The translations under genes and the position numbers were made by a program. The notes beneath the pieces are model-generated. The model worked only from the letters and a program-made list of their open reading frames with translations, was not told where the DNA came from and did not search any database. From NCBI RefSeq assembly GCF_026624755.1, contig NZ_JAPMXC010000001.1, forward strand, positions 1,283,219-1,347,218: a DNA stretch of 64,000 nt, in the 5' to 3' direction. Below, in pieces: positions 27,372 to 35,739 of the stretch (within the stretch, counting starts at the first letter, position 1; each line of letters opens with the position of its first letter). The DNA is from Robbsia betulipollinis. GTDB lineage: Bacteria; Pseudomonadota; Gammaproteobacteria; Burkholderiales; Burkholderiaceae.

Positions 27372-28756
27372 ACGACAACGGCCAGATGTCCGGCGCAACG
27401 TCACCCGGCTCGACACCTGGAGGCGGAGTGCGGCGGGTCAACAGTGTGCCGTTGATTCTCGCGGTTTGCGCGCTGGGCGTGTTTGCCGCGCTCATTGCCA
27501 TGGTGGCGGTCAAACGCTCGAACGATGCTATCGCGTCGCCGCAGGACGTGGCGCAAACGGCAGGGCAGTACACCGACACGTCGGCCATGGCGCTCCAGAT
27601 CATGGGAGAACATCGGGTCGGCCTGATTCCCGCTGATGTACCCGCCCCGGCCGCCGCACCCGAAGCGTCCGTAGACAACGCCGACACCCCGCCGGCACTT
27701 CTACAGCGGTCGGACACGGGCGCGCCCACGGTCACCGAAGATCCGCATCTGCAGCAGATTCGCGCGGCAAAGATGCAAATGTTCGAGCGTGCGGTGAAAG
27801 CCAGGACAAGCGTCGCGCTTTCCGGCGCAGCCGCCACGCACGATCCCGCGACGCCGACGCGCGACGGCCTGCTCGCGCGCATCGCCTCCGTCGGGCGTCA
27901 AATCGACGCGGCGGACGCCGCCGATCCCGCGCTCGATTACAAAGCACAGTTGACGAAAGCCAACGCGATACTGGGTATCGCCGACGACGCTCATGACGGT
28001 GACCTGCCTGGCGCCCCGCACGATGGCCCGGAAAGACGCCGAACGCCCGACCACTTGCGGAACGACGTTCGACAGTTCGATGGCAGCGGAAAAAGTGACC
28101 GCTGGATGCTCGATCAAGCGGTACAGCCGCCCCGTTCACGTTTTGAAATTCGCGCCGGCAGCGTGTTGCCGGGCGTCATGATAAGCGGCGTGGATTCGGA
28201 CCTTCCAGGTCAAATCTTCGCGCAGATATCGCAAAATGTGTTCGATACGGCCACGGGGCGGCATTTGCTCATTCCCCAGGGAACGCGCCTGATCGGCGCC
28301 TACAACAGCAATGTCGCATACGGTCAGAACGCGGTGCTCATCGCCTGGCAGCGCCTGGTATTTCCCGACGGAAAAGCGCTCGACATCGGCGCCATGCCGG
28401 GTGCCGACAGCGCCGGTTATGCCGGATTCCGCGATCAGGTCAACAACCACTACCTCCGCATTTTCGCTTCGGCGATTCTCATGTCGGGCGTGACCGCTGC
28501 GGCCTCTTACGCGACCGCGCGCAGAGACGGCAACGGCGGCGTCAACCAGCAACCGACGGTGAACGGCGAATTGAGCCAGGCGCTCGGTCAGCAACTCGGC
28601 AATGTAACGGCGCAGATGATCGCGAAAAACCTGAACATCGCCCCGACTATCGAAATTCGCCCTGGCTACCGGTTCAATATCGTGGTGACCAAGGATTTGG
28701 ATTTCACGCAGCCGTATATGTCATTCGACTACCGACGCGAAGGAGGTCGGCCATGA
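27368..28756 (+). CDS. trbI: TrbI, VirB10-type core-complex protein
   Basis: This 462-residue protein has a short cytoplasmic part, one membrane helix (~25-48, VPLILAVCALGVFAALIAMV), a Pro/Ala-rich periplasmic linker, and a C-terminal VirB10 domain with RAGSVLPGVMISGVDSDLPG, then VFDTATGRHLLIPQGTRLIG and PGYRFNIVVTKDL. It spans from the inner to the outer membrane and gates the channel. Coupled to trbH by overlap; ends overlapping trbJ. All VirB10 blocks are intact. Confidence 0.95.
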   Translation: MNDNGQMSGATSPGSTPGGGVRRVNSVPLILAVCALGVFAALIAMVAVKRSNDAIASPQDVAQTAGQYTDTSAMALQIMGEHRVGLIPADVPAPAAAPEASVDNADTPPALLQRSDTGAPTVTEDPHLQQIRAAKMQMFERAVKARTSVALSGAAATHDPATPTRDGLLARIASVGRQIDAADAADPALDYKAQLTKANAILGIADDAHDGDLPGAPHDGPERRRTPDHLRNDVRQFDGSGKSDRWMLDQAVQPPRSRFEIRAGSVLPGVMISGVDSDLPGQIFAQISQNVFDTATGRHLLIPQGTRLIGAYNSNVAYGQNAVLIAWQRLVFPDGKALDIGAMPGADSAGYAGFRDQVNNHYLRIFASAILMSGVTAAASYATARRDGNGGVNQQPTVNGELSQALGQQLGNVTAQMIAKNLNIAPTIEIRPGYRFNIVVTKDLDFTQPYMSFDYRREGGRP

Positions 28757-29514
28757 GCATGAGGACCATTTTCTCGGCCGGATACGTGGGTGTGGTACTC
28801 GGTATCGGTCATCCGCATTCGGTCGTTGCCCAGATCGCGGTACTTGATTTGAAAACCGCATCGCAAACCACGATCAGTGCCATCCAGAACGTAGCGGCCG
28901 TCAAGAAACAGATCGAGCAATACAAAACGCAGTTGCGACAGTATCAAAACATGATGCAGAACACGCTCGCGCCGTCAGACTGGGTATGGGATCAGGCACA
29001 GCAGACGATAACCAGGCTGCTGCAAGCTCAGGATACGCTGAAGATTTTCAAGGAACAGGCCGGCGGCCTCGATGCGTATCTGTCGCGCTTCGGCGATGTG
29101 AATTACTACAGAACGTCCCCATGCTTCAAGGATGGCGGTTGCTCGTCCAACGAAATGCAAGCTTTGCAGGCATCTCGCGCCAACGGTTCGACCGCGCAAA
29201 AGATAGCCAACGATGCCGTGCTGAAAGCCGTCGATGTCCAGCAGGAGACCCTTGCGAGCGATGCGGCAAAGCTGCGTTTGCTTCAATCGCAAGCCACGGG
29301 TGCGCAAGGGCAGATGCAGGCGATCCAGGCCGCCAACCAGTTGGCAAGCGCGCAGAACAACCAGCTCCTGCAAATTCGCGGCATGTTGGCGGCACAGGCG
29401 ACGGCGCAGGCAACGCGTGCCCAGAACGTCGCCGATCGGGAAGCGATGGAGGCGGCAGCGGGTTCGCAGTTTAGATCAGGAAGCTATACAGAAAGTCCGT
29501 CCAGATCTTGGTAA
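28753..29514 (+). CDS. trbJ: TrbJ, VirB5-type minor pilin/transfer protein
   Basis: This 253-residue exported protein has a signal peptide (cleavage near SVVAQ) and helical VirB5-like segments: TASQTTISAIQNVAAVKKQI, YKTQLRQYQNMMQNTLAP, and a Gln/Ala-rich helical C-terminus. A Cys pair (TSPCFKDGGCSS) may form a disulfide. VirB5-type proteins sit at the pilus tip and assist recipient contact. Coupled to trbI by a four-base overlap. The base composition becomes more AT-rich from its end onward. Confidence 0.92.
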   Translation: MSMRTIFSAGYVGVVLGIGHPHSVVAQIAVLDLKTASQTTISAIQNVAAVKKQIEQYKTQLRQYQNMMQNTLAPSDWVWDQAQQTITRLLQAQDTLKIFKEQAGGLDAYLSRFGDVNYYRTSPCFKDGGCSSNEMQALQASRANGSTAQKIANDAVLKAVDVQQETLASDAAKLRLLQSQATGAQGQMQAIQAANQLASAQNNQLLQIRGMLAAQATAQATRAQNVADREAMEAAAGSQFRSGSYTESPSRSW

Positions 29515-29528
29515 TCGAGGAACTAATG

Positions 29529-29765
29529 ATGGAAAAAAAACTGAACTTTATATGCGTAGGAACGGCGTTGACTCTGCTTTTCTCGTGCGGAAAGTCCCCT
29601 GAGTCGATCGAATGGTACAGGCAACACGAGGCGGAAAGGAACGCCACTCTAGCGACATGCAAGAAAGTCGCGAATCGGGCTGACTGGAATCAGGACTGCC
29701 GGAACGCTATCGATGCCGAAGCTTCGTCTGGAACCTTCACTCGCAGCCCAGAAATGAAATGGTAG
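29529..29765 (+). CDS. trbK: TrbK/EexN-type entry-exclusion lipoprotein
   Basis: This 78-residue lipoprotein has lipobox LLFSC (Cys20) and the EexN/TrbK-like pattern SIEWYRQHEAERNATLATCK, then ADWNQDCRNAIDAE. In RP4, TrbK blocks entry of a related plasmid into a cell that already has it. GAGGAA at 29517-29522 has correct spacing to the ATG at 29529; an adjacent ATG at 29526 is less well placed. The gene sits between trbJ and trbL, the RP4 order. It is AT-richer than its neighbours. Confidence 0.85.
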   Translation: MEKKLNFICVGTALTLLFSCGKSPESIEWYRQHEAERNATLATCKKVANRADWNQDCRNAIDAEASSGTFTRSPEMKW

Positions 29766-29769
29766 CAGC

Positions 29770-31197
29770 ATGGGAAAATCGCCATCATTGCTGCTGGTTT
29801 TTCTGGCAACTGCATTTTTTCTTTTCACGGTGCAGGTACATGCTTCACCCGCAGACAGTTCGGGAATCATGGACAACATCCTTCAGCGATTTTCGAATGC
29901 AGCAAGTCACTGGCGGACGGCAATTATCGATTACGCAACTTGGCTATTTTGGACGCTGGCGCTACTGAGCATGGTATGGACGTTCGGCATGCTGGCGTTG
30001 AAAAATTCGGACATATCGGAAGTATTTGCGGAAACAGTCCGATTTTTATCGACGACAGGTTTTTTCTGGTGGCTACTGTATAACGGCCCGGAAATAGCAA
30101 TGTCAATTATCAATTCGATGCGGAAAATCGCAGCCAACGCTTCCGGATCGAGTGATTCATTCTCACCCTCTGGAATCGCAGACATCGGTTTCCGCATCGT
30201 CTCGAAAGTGATCGATCACTCCTCATTCTGGTCACCCGTCGATTCCGCAGTCGGAATATTGGTAGGCATCGTGATTCTTTGCGTGCTCTCCTTGGTCGCC
30301 GTCAATATGCTTCTTCTCTTGATCGCGGGATGGATGCTTGCTTTTGGCGGCGTTTTTCTTCTCGGTTTCGGAGGAGGTCGCTGGACCACCGACATTGCCA
30401 TCAACTATTACAAAACCGTACTAGGTTTGGGTGTCCAGTTGTTTTGTATGATTTTTATCGTAGGCATTGGACAATCATTTATAGACCAGTATTACCAACT
30501 GGTCCAGACAGGCAGCATGAACCTCAAAAGCTTATGCGTCGTGCTTGTGGCATCGATTCTTTTACTCGTGCTTGTGAACAAGGTTCCGCCGATGATGGCA
30601 AGTATCGTGGGCAGCAGCAGCTCCACAGCGGGTATCGGTAACCTGGGGGCCGGTGCGCTTGTCGGCGCCGCAGCTACGGCAAGTACGGCGATGGTCGCAG
30701 GCGGTGCTTCGGTAGCAGGTGGCGCTTCTGCACTCAAAGCGGCCTTTACCCAAGCCCAACAGCATACGGCCGCAGGTTCCGGTACGTTCCCGGGCGATAG
30801 CAACGGCAGCAGCAATCACGCGGCCCGCTCGTCCGGCGGTAGTCGCGGCTTCATGTCCGCAATGGGGACAGCCGCTCATCTCGCCGCCGACAAGAGTGCG
30901 AATGCCGCCAAACACGCGGAATTGACCGCCAAAGACGGCCTTGCAACCAAGGCGAATACAGCAAAAGAGCGGCTTGCACACGCCGACGGAAGCACGATCG
31001 CGCCGCAAAGCAGCATCCCCGGGTCCACGGCGCACGCGCGCGAAGCTCGACAGAACACGCCGCAAGCCGGGCCGCCTGTCGAAGTCGCGCACGCGCAACG
31101 GCGCGGGGGCAACTCGGAAAACGGTGGCCATGCGGGGCGGGCAGCCCCGAGTGCCGGTGAATCGGCCGATTTCGTCGGTAGAAGCGACCCCTTATGA
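29770..31197 (+). CDS. trbL: TrbL, VirB6-type polytopic membrane protein
   Basis: This 475-residue protein starts with a signal-like segment and then has several membrane helices between residues ~55 and ~285, with the conserved block LIAGWMLAFGGVFLLGFGGG followed by RWTTDIAINYYKTVLGLGVQL. The C-terminal ~180 residues are Ala/Gly/Ser/Thr-rich and likely disordered, as in TrbL proteins. VirB6-type proteins form part of the inner-membrane channel. The 5' half is clearly AT-richer than the flanking genes, the 3' half GC-rich. Confidence 0.93.
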   Translation: MGKSPSLLLVFLATAFFLFTVQVHASPADSSGIMDNILQRFSNAASHWRTAIIDYATWLFWTLALLSMVWTFGMLALKNSDISEVFAETVRFLSTTGFFWWLLYNGPEIAMSIINSMRKIAANASGSSDSFSPSGIADIGFRIVSKVIDHSSFWSPVDSAVGILVGIVILCVLSLVAVNMLLLLIAGWMLAFGGVFLLGFGGGRWTTDIAINYYKTVLGLGVQLFCMIFIVGIGQSFIDQYYQLVQTGSMNLKSLCVVLVASILLLVLVNKVPPMMASIVGSSSSTAGIGNLGAGALVGAAATASTAMVAGGASVAGGASALKAAFTQAQQHTAAGSGTFPGDSNGSSNHAARSSGGSRGFMSAMGTAAHLAADKSANAAKHAELTAKDGLATKANTAKERLAHADGSTIAPQSSIPGSTAHAREARQNTPQAGPPVEVAHAQRRGGNSENGGHAGRAAPSAGESADFVGRSDPL

Positions 31198-31220
31198 GGG
31201 ATGGACCGGAGAATTGAACA

Positions 31221-31526
31221 GTGACCGACAATGTCCTGAAACTCGGCCTGCTTATCGCCGCGGCGGCAAGCGCGTGGGTACCCGAATCGCAGGCAAAGGA
31301 TGCATGCGCGACCGTCCTGTGCATGGCCGGAATGCTTCAGGGTCAGGGGAAGGCCGACGGATGCGACGGTGCCATAGCGGACTATTTCAACATCGTCAGC
31401 TATCGCCACGGCCACATCGACTTCAATGCGATGGGTCGAAAACGGCTCGATTTTCTCAATGAGTGTTCCGCCAATGACGGATGGGCGAGAAAAATAAACG
31501 ACCGCTTCGGTTCGACCGTCCTGTGA
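31221..31526 (+). CDS. trbM: TrbM/KikA-family conjugal transfer protein
   Basis: This 101-residue secreted protein has a signal peptide (LLIAAAASAWVPESQA) and the TrbM/KikA Cys pattern: DACATVLCMAGMLQGQG, ADGCDGAIADYFNIV, then RLDFLNECS. The Cys residues probably form disulfides in the periplasm. The precise role of TrbM is unclear; in RP4 it lies after trbL and is not essential for mating-pair formation. It is the last plus-strand gene of the cluster and converges on the traF-like gene 68 bp away. Confidence 0.88.
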   Translation: MTDNVLKLGLLIAAAASAWVPESQAKDACATVLCMAGMLQGQGKADGCDGAIADYFNIVSYRHGHIDFNAMGRKRLDFLNECSANDGWARKINDRFGSTVL

Positions 31527-31594
31527 CCCCATGACAGTGAATGAAGGCCCTTCCGCAACGAACCCACCCGCCGTCACCGACGCAATTCGTCCAT

Positions 31595-32131
31595 TTACCA
31601 GACCACGACCGGCCGGATTATGGATTGCACCCGGTCGCGCGTGACAATCCCGAAGTAACGCGCGTCAAACGACGTTGCGCTACGTTCAGCCATCAATAAC
31701 AGGTCCGCATCGCCAAGCGTGCGTCGCGCGACGTGCAAACGTGGCAGCGGTCGGCCGATCGCGTCGAATGCCAGGGGCGCGCTGCCCCGTAGCAATTCGC
31801 CGTTGACGGTCACGCCCTGCGACGTCACCGAAACGGTATCGCCTTTGGCTGCTGAAATTGTCTTCATCATGTAGCTATAGCCGCCGGGACAGAATCCTGA
31901 ACCGATGTAGCCCCGAGCCCTGGCGGTGTCCAACAAGGGATCCGGCGGCGGGCAAAAAGCGACGTATCTACCCTTCTCGAAAGGCTCGCCGCTGGTCCAG
32001 TACAGACCACGCGGAATACTTTTGCTCGTGTTCACGCGCGCGCCCGCGTAGTACATCATTCCACCCGCCATCATCACGCCAACACCGCCCGCAACCGACA
32101 CCAGAAATACGCGTTCGATAAAACGCCTCAT
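31595..32131 (-). CDS. traF: TraF-type pilin-maturation peptidase (S26 family)
   Basis: This 178-residue protein matches RP4 TraF in length. It has an N-terminal membrane helix and the S26 catalytic pair at equivalent positions: Ser38 in SKSIPRGLYW and Lys90 in YMMKTISAAKGD. TraF cuts a short C-terminal tail from TrbC and cyclises the pilin. The ATG at 32131 is chosen because GGAGG lies 8 bases upstream; a GTG at 32146 is in frame. It is transcribed against the trb operon and so needs its own promoter. In RP4 traF belongs to the separate Tra1 region, so its place here is a compaction. Confidence 0.88.
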   Translation of the reverse strand: MRRFIERVFLVSVAGGVGVMMAGGMMYYAGARVNTSKSIPRGLYWTSGEPFEKGRYVAFCPPPDPLLDTARARGYIGSGFCPGGYSYMMKTISAAKGDTVSVTSQGVTVNGELLRGSAPLAFDAIGRPLPRLHVARRTLGDADLLLMAERSATSFDARYFGIVTRDRVQSIIRPVVVW

Positions 32132-32460
32132 CCTGCGATCCTCCACCCTGCCGGCATATCACGCACCGCACGCTGCTGCCGTCCCGAGGCTCCGGCGGCA
32201 CGGCATACACGATAAACCTTCGCCGAAGCAAGCGATTTCACCATACGGCATCTCGATACACTTAGTTAAACGTATCATAAAATTATTTTGAAAAAATGCA
32301 CACCCTCACCTCGAATTCGCGCTGGAGACCTGGCGCATGAAGAAGTGCGGCACGGCTTCGACCCGCATGAAACATGAAGCGCGCCCCGCCTTGCCGCGCG
32401 GATTCGCTCCGCTCTGGAAGGCGGCGCAGCCGAATACCTGCGATCCGCCGGCCGGCCCTT
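32132..32460. other. AT-rich gap containing the probable traF promoter
   Basis: The 329-bp gap holds no supportable gene. The segment near 32255-32300 is strikingly AT-rich for this genome (TTAGTTAAACGTATCATAAA, then a run of As and Ts) and lies upstream of the minus-strand traF gene, so it probably supplies its promoter. It also marks the right edge of the transfer cluster. Confidence 0.4.
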
Positions 32461-33567
32461 TCACCGGGACGCGACGCGCCGCCTCTCCTCATTCGGTACT
32501 TCGACGCGCTCCCCCGTGTCCTGCCACCACCGCTCGCCACGGTGCGGCGCGGCGAGATCGAGCCGTTCGCCCATGCGCGGAGTGGAAATGGCGATACCAC
32601 GCGCGGCGGCCAACCCCGTGATCCGCTCGAAGGGCTCGCGCCAGCCGTGAAAAGCCAGATCGAACGTGCCGTTGTGGATGGGCACGAGACAGCGGCCTCG
32701 TAGATCGGCGTGAGCCTGCACGGTCTCTTCGGGCCGCATGTGCACATAAGGCCATTGCGCGTCGTAGGCACCCGTCTCGACGAGCGTGACATCGAAGGGA
32801 CCCAGGCGCTCGCCGATGGTCTTGAAACCGTCGAAATAGCCGGTGTCGCCACTGAAAAACACGCGCAAGTCGTCGTCGACGATAACCCACGATGCCCACA
32901 GGGTGCTATTGCGGTCGAGCAGGCTGCGCCCCGAGAAATGCTGTCCGGGCGTTGCGGAAAACGTCACGCCGTCCCGCTCGACGCTCTGCCACCAATCGAG
33001 CTGACGGACCTTTGCCGCATCGATACCCCACGCCATCAAGCGGTCTCCCACACCCAGCGGCGTCAGAAAGACCGTCGTTTTCCCGGCCAGTGCGATCACC
33101 GTCTCACGATCCAGATGATCGTAGTGATCGTGCGACAGGATGACCCCGGCCAGCGGCGGCAGATCGGCCAGCGCGATCGGCGGCGCATGAAACCGTTTCG
33201 GACCGATGCGACGAAACGGCGATGCCCGCTCGATGAATACCGGATCGGTCAACCAGAATCGGCCGCGCAACTTGAACAACATCGTCGAATGCCCGAGCCG
33301 ATACAGACTGCGATCCGGCGCCGCGTCGAGCTGCTCGCGCGTCAACGCGTCCACCGGCAGGCTCGTCGACGGCGTGGTATCCGCCGGTTTGTTGAACAGC
33401 ATCCGCCAAGCAATGCCGGCCATCGTGCGAGCGCTCTCCACGGGCGCCGGCGCGACGTTGCGAAAGCGCGTGCCGTCATGCTGGGCGGACGCATGAAACC
33501 GCCGCCGTCCGCGGCGGGCAGCGGTAAGACCCAGGACATGGCGTATCGAAGCGGCAAACGATGGCAT
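32461..33567 (-). CDS. Metallo-beta-lactamase-fold hydrolase (NAPE-PLD/UlaG-like)
   Basis: This 368-residue protein carries the metal motif SHDHYDHLD, GHSTMLFKLRGRFWLTDPVF near the start of the fold, GDTGYFDGFK with a metal-bridging Asp, and a late His in PIHNGTFDLAFHGW. This pattern matches the beta-lactamase_2 group containing UlaG-like lactonases and N-acyl-phosphatidylethanolamine phospholipase D-like enzymes. The N-terminus (~1-45) has an exported or membrane-proximal look. Substrate is unknown. It diverges from a TetR gene with two palindromic operators between them, so it is likely repressed by that regulator. Confidence 0.85.
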   Translation of the reverse strand: MPSFAASIRHVLGLTAARRGRRRFHASAQHDGTRFRNVAPAPVESARTMAGIAWRMLFNKPADTTPSTSLPVDALTREQLDAAPDRSLYRLGHSTMLFKLRGRFWLTDPVFIERASPFRRIGPKRFHAPPIALADLPPLAGVILSHDHYDHLDRETVIALAGKTTVFLTPLGVGDRLMAWGIDAAKVRQLDWWQSVERDGVTFSATPGQHFSGRSLLDRNSTLWASWVIVDDDLRVFFSGDTGYFDGFKTIGERLGPFDVTLVETGAYDAQWPYVHMRPEETVQAHADLRGRCLVPIHNGTFDLAFHGWREPFERITGLAAARGIAISTPRMGERLDLAAPHRGERWWQDTGERVEVPNEERRRVASR

Positions 33568-33591
33568 CTGGCTGCATCCCGAAGTAAAAAG

Positions 33592-33607
33592 TACACCGTT
33601 CAGTGTA
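33592..33607. promoter_or_regulatory. TetR operator copy 1 (imperfect palindrome)
   Basis: TACACCGTTCAGTGTA is a 16-bp imperfect palindrome (TACAC/GTGTA arms) in the gap between the hydrolase and the TetR gene. It matches copy 2 in most positions, giving a shared consensus near TACACCGATCGGTGTA. It lies 25 bp upstream of the hydrolase start codon, positioned to block its transcription. Confidence 0.7.
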
Positions 33608-33626
33608 AATTTTTGCGCGATGGAAG

Positions 33627-33642
33627 TAAACCGATCGGTGTA
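33627..33642. promoter_or_regulatory. TetR operator copy 2 (near-perfect palindrome)
   Basis: TAAACCGATCGGTGTA is a 16-bp near-perfect palindrome, 35 bp centre-to-centre from copy 1 and 10 bp upstream of the tetR start. The pair would let one TetR dimer act at each promoter, so the regulator probably represses both itself and the divergent hydrolase. Confidence 0.7.
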
Positions 33643-33652
33643 AAATTTAACG

Positions 33653-34273
33653 ATGGAACCGAACAGCACACCGCAACGCCTCACCGACCGTAAACGCGTC
33701 GCCATCATCGATTCCGCCATCGAAGAATTCCTGCTCGCCGGCTTCGATGCCACCAGCATGAATCGCATCGCCGAGCGGGCACATGTCTCGAAGCGCACCG
33801 TCTACAATCATTTTCCGAGCAAGGAAGCATTGTTCGAAGAGATTCTGCTGCACTTGTGGCGCAGCAGTCATAGCGGTGCGGCGCCCGCTTTTCGCGCCGA
33901 CCTGCCGTTACATGCGCAACTGCTCGAATTATTGATGCGAAAAGTACGCCTGTCGGACAACGAAGCCCTGCTGTCGTTCGCGCGCGTCGCCATTGCCGCG
34001 GGCATGCATTCGCCCGAGCGCGCCCGGGGCATGGTGGCGCGCCTGGGCGAACGCGAGGAGGACTTGGCGGTATGGATGCGAGCGGCGGCGGACGATCCCC
34101 GTTTGCGCATCGCCGACCCCTTGTTTGCCTCGCAGCAGCTGGTGGGACTGATCAAGGCGTTCGCTTTCTGGCCGCAGGTCGCGATGGGACAACCGCCGCT
34201 ATCGCCCGCGGAGCAACGGAAAGTGGCGGAATCGACGGCCGATATGTTTCTCGCACAATACGCGGTGAGATGA
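33653..34273 (+). CDS. TetR-family transcriptional regulator
   Basis: This 206-residue regulator has a typical TetR helix-turn-helix at ~15-60 (AIIDSAIEEFLLAGFDATSM, IAERAHVSKRTVYNHFPSKE). The C-terminal ligand domain has the AefR/TetR_C_39-like outline with SFARVAIAAG and a late hydrophobic helix. It is divergent from the metallo-hydrolase gene and close to two matching 16-bp operators. The ligand is unknown, possibly a lipid or amide handled by the hydrolase. Confidence 0.9.
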   Translation: MEPNSTPQRLTDRKRVAIIDSAIEEFLLAGFDATSMNRIAERAHVSKRTVYNHFPSKEALFEEILLHLWRSSHSGAAPAFRADLPLHAQLLELLMRKVRLSDNEALLSFARVAIAAGMHSPERARGMVARLGEREEDLAVWMRAAADDPRLRIADPLFASQQLVGLIKAFAFWPQVAMGQPPLSPAEQRKVAESTADMFLAQYAVR

Positions 34274-34469
34274 GCGGCGTATTCGTGCTGCGGTTGCAGC
34301 GATCGATGATCGGTTGTCGCGCCACTTTATTGGAATATGGGTAGAATAATCGCGTGCGTACTCCACGCCACCTGTCCGCGGAAAGGGTGTGACCCAGGAA
34401 TCGGCATTTCTACACCGCATATCGATGCGACTCCTGGCCAGGTAGCGGACCGGCTCCAGTGGAGATCGT

Positions 34470-35735
34470 ATGCCGAATCACGCCTTTTCCGACGCCGCCA
34501 CCCATGGCCATATCGACCTCGATATAGAGCGAAAGCGGGCAAAGACGCTGTTGCGGCTTCTGCGCGACGGCAGCGCCCCGGCTCAAATGGCCCGACTCAC
34601 ACGAAAGTCGTCCGACCCTGCTCGGCTCCCCGGACTCTCCGACGCGCAATGGCTCATTGCGCAAGACCTCGGCTTCGCCGACTGGCCAAAGCTGAAAGCC
34701 CACGTCGATGCCCTGGCGTTTGCAGCAGCGCATCCGGGATTTGCCGCCGATGACGAACGCGAAACACAGCACTGGCGTTGCGGAAACGACATCGCCCACT
34801 CGCTTCGTACCGCCGGATTTCAGGGCGCCTTCCAGGCGTTTACAGACCCGTTGTGCATGGGACCGGTGCGCCGCCTCGACACCGATCGCTTTCTGGAAGT
34901 GCGCAGTCGATTTGTCAGCCAGGTATTCAGCCTCTCGATCACGGAAGCGCGAAACCGGCTGGGCGAAGAATACCGCGCACTGGCGGCAATCGGCCAGGCC
35001 GAACGCGTGGTCCTGTGGTGCGACGCGGATGCGTATGACCAACTTTTTCTGGTGTATGTGCTCGCGAATGCCCGGCCCCGGCCAAAACGAATGGAAGTGA
35101 TTGCAATAGACCGGGTGCCGGGCGTGCGACGCTTCATCGGCATCGGACAGTTGGCGCCCAGTATCCTTGCATGGCTTTGGCAGAAACGCAGGGTGGTCGA
35201 CGATCGGGCATTCGCTCTCGCCCGTGAGGCATGGGATGCCTATCGTGCACCCGACCCGCTCGCGTGGGCGGAGATCGCCCGCCGTGCGGCGGATTCCCTT
35301 CCTTTTTTAGGATCCGCCATGAGGCGTCAACTTCAGGAGTTGCCATCCTCGCGCGACGGCCTTTCGCTGACGCAACGGTTGACGCTCGAAACCATCCGCG
35401 ATCGAAGCGACATGACGCTGGGTAAAGCATACGGTGTATTGATGCTGATCAGCGAGCCCCTGCCGTTTCTCGGGGACGCCATGTATTACGCATTGATTCG
35501 GCCTTTGATCGAATGCGCCAATCCGTTGTTGCACGTACCCGATGAAAACACGGCCTGGGAGCGCCGGCCGGTGACGCTGACCGAACTGGGACGCCGTACG
35601 CTCGCCGGCGACGCCTATTGGCTCGATCACGCGGATGAATCTCGCTGGATCGGTGGCATATGCGTGTCGCCGCGACAACCGCACTGGACTATCGATGATG
35701 CATCGCTGCCTGTCTGGCGTGATCGCCGGTTTTAG
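34470..35735 (+). CDS. DUF1835-type conserved protein
   Basis: This 421-residue cytoplasmic protein has an N-terminal ~90-residue region (DLDIERKRAKTLLRLLRDGS, SDAQWLIAQDLGFADWPKLK) that looks like the ankyrin-like/helical lead seen before DUF1835, then GNDIAHSLRTAGFQGAFQAF, DPLCMGPV and VVLWCDADAYDQLFLVYVLA, the recognisable DUF1835 core, and a C-terminal helical part. The biochemical role of DUF1835 proteins is not established. It stands alone, 196 bp after tetR; this gap holds no clear motif except a likely promoter. It ends at the IS3-like remnant. Confidence 0.75.
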   Translation: MPNHAFSDAATHGHIDLDIERKRAKTLLRLLRDGSAPAQMARLTRKSSDPARLPGLSDAQWLIAQDLGFADWPKLKAHVDALAFAAAHPGFAADDERETQHWRCGNDIAHSLRTAGFQGAFQAFTDPLCMGPVRRLDTDRFLEVRSRFVSQVFSLSITEARNRLGEEYRALAAIGQAERVVLWCDADAYDQLFLVYVLANARPRPKRMEVIAIDRVPGVRRFIGIGQLAPSILAWLWQKRRVVDDRAFALAREAWDAYRAPDPLAWAEIARRAADSLPFLGSAMRRQLQELPSSRDGLSLTQRLTLETIRDRSDMTLGKAYGVLMLISEPLPFLGDAMYYALIRPLIECANPLLHVPDENTAWERRPVTLTELGRRTLAGDAYWLDHADESRWIGGICVSPRQPHWTIDDASLPVWRDRRF

Positions 35736-35739
35736 CATC

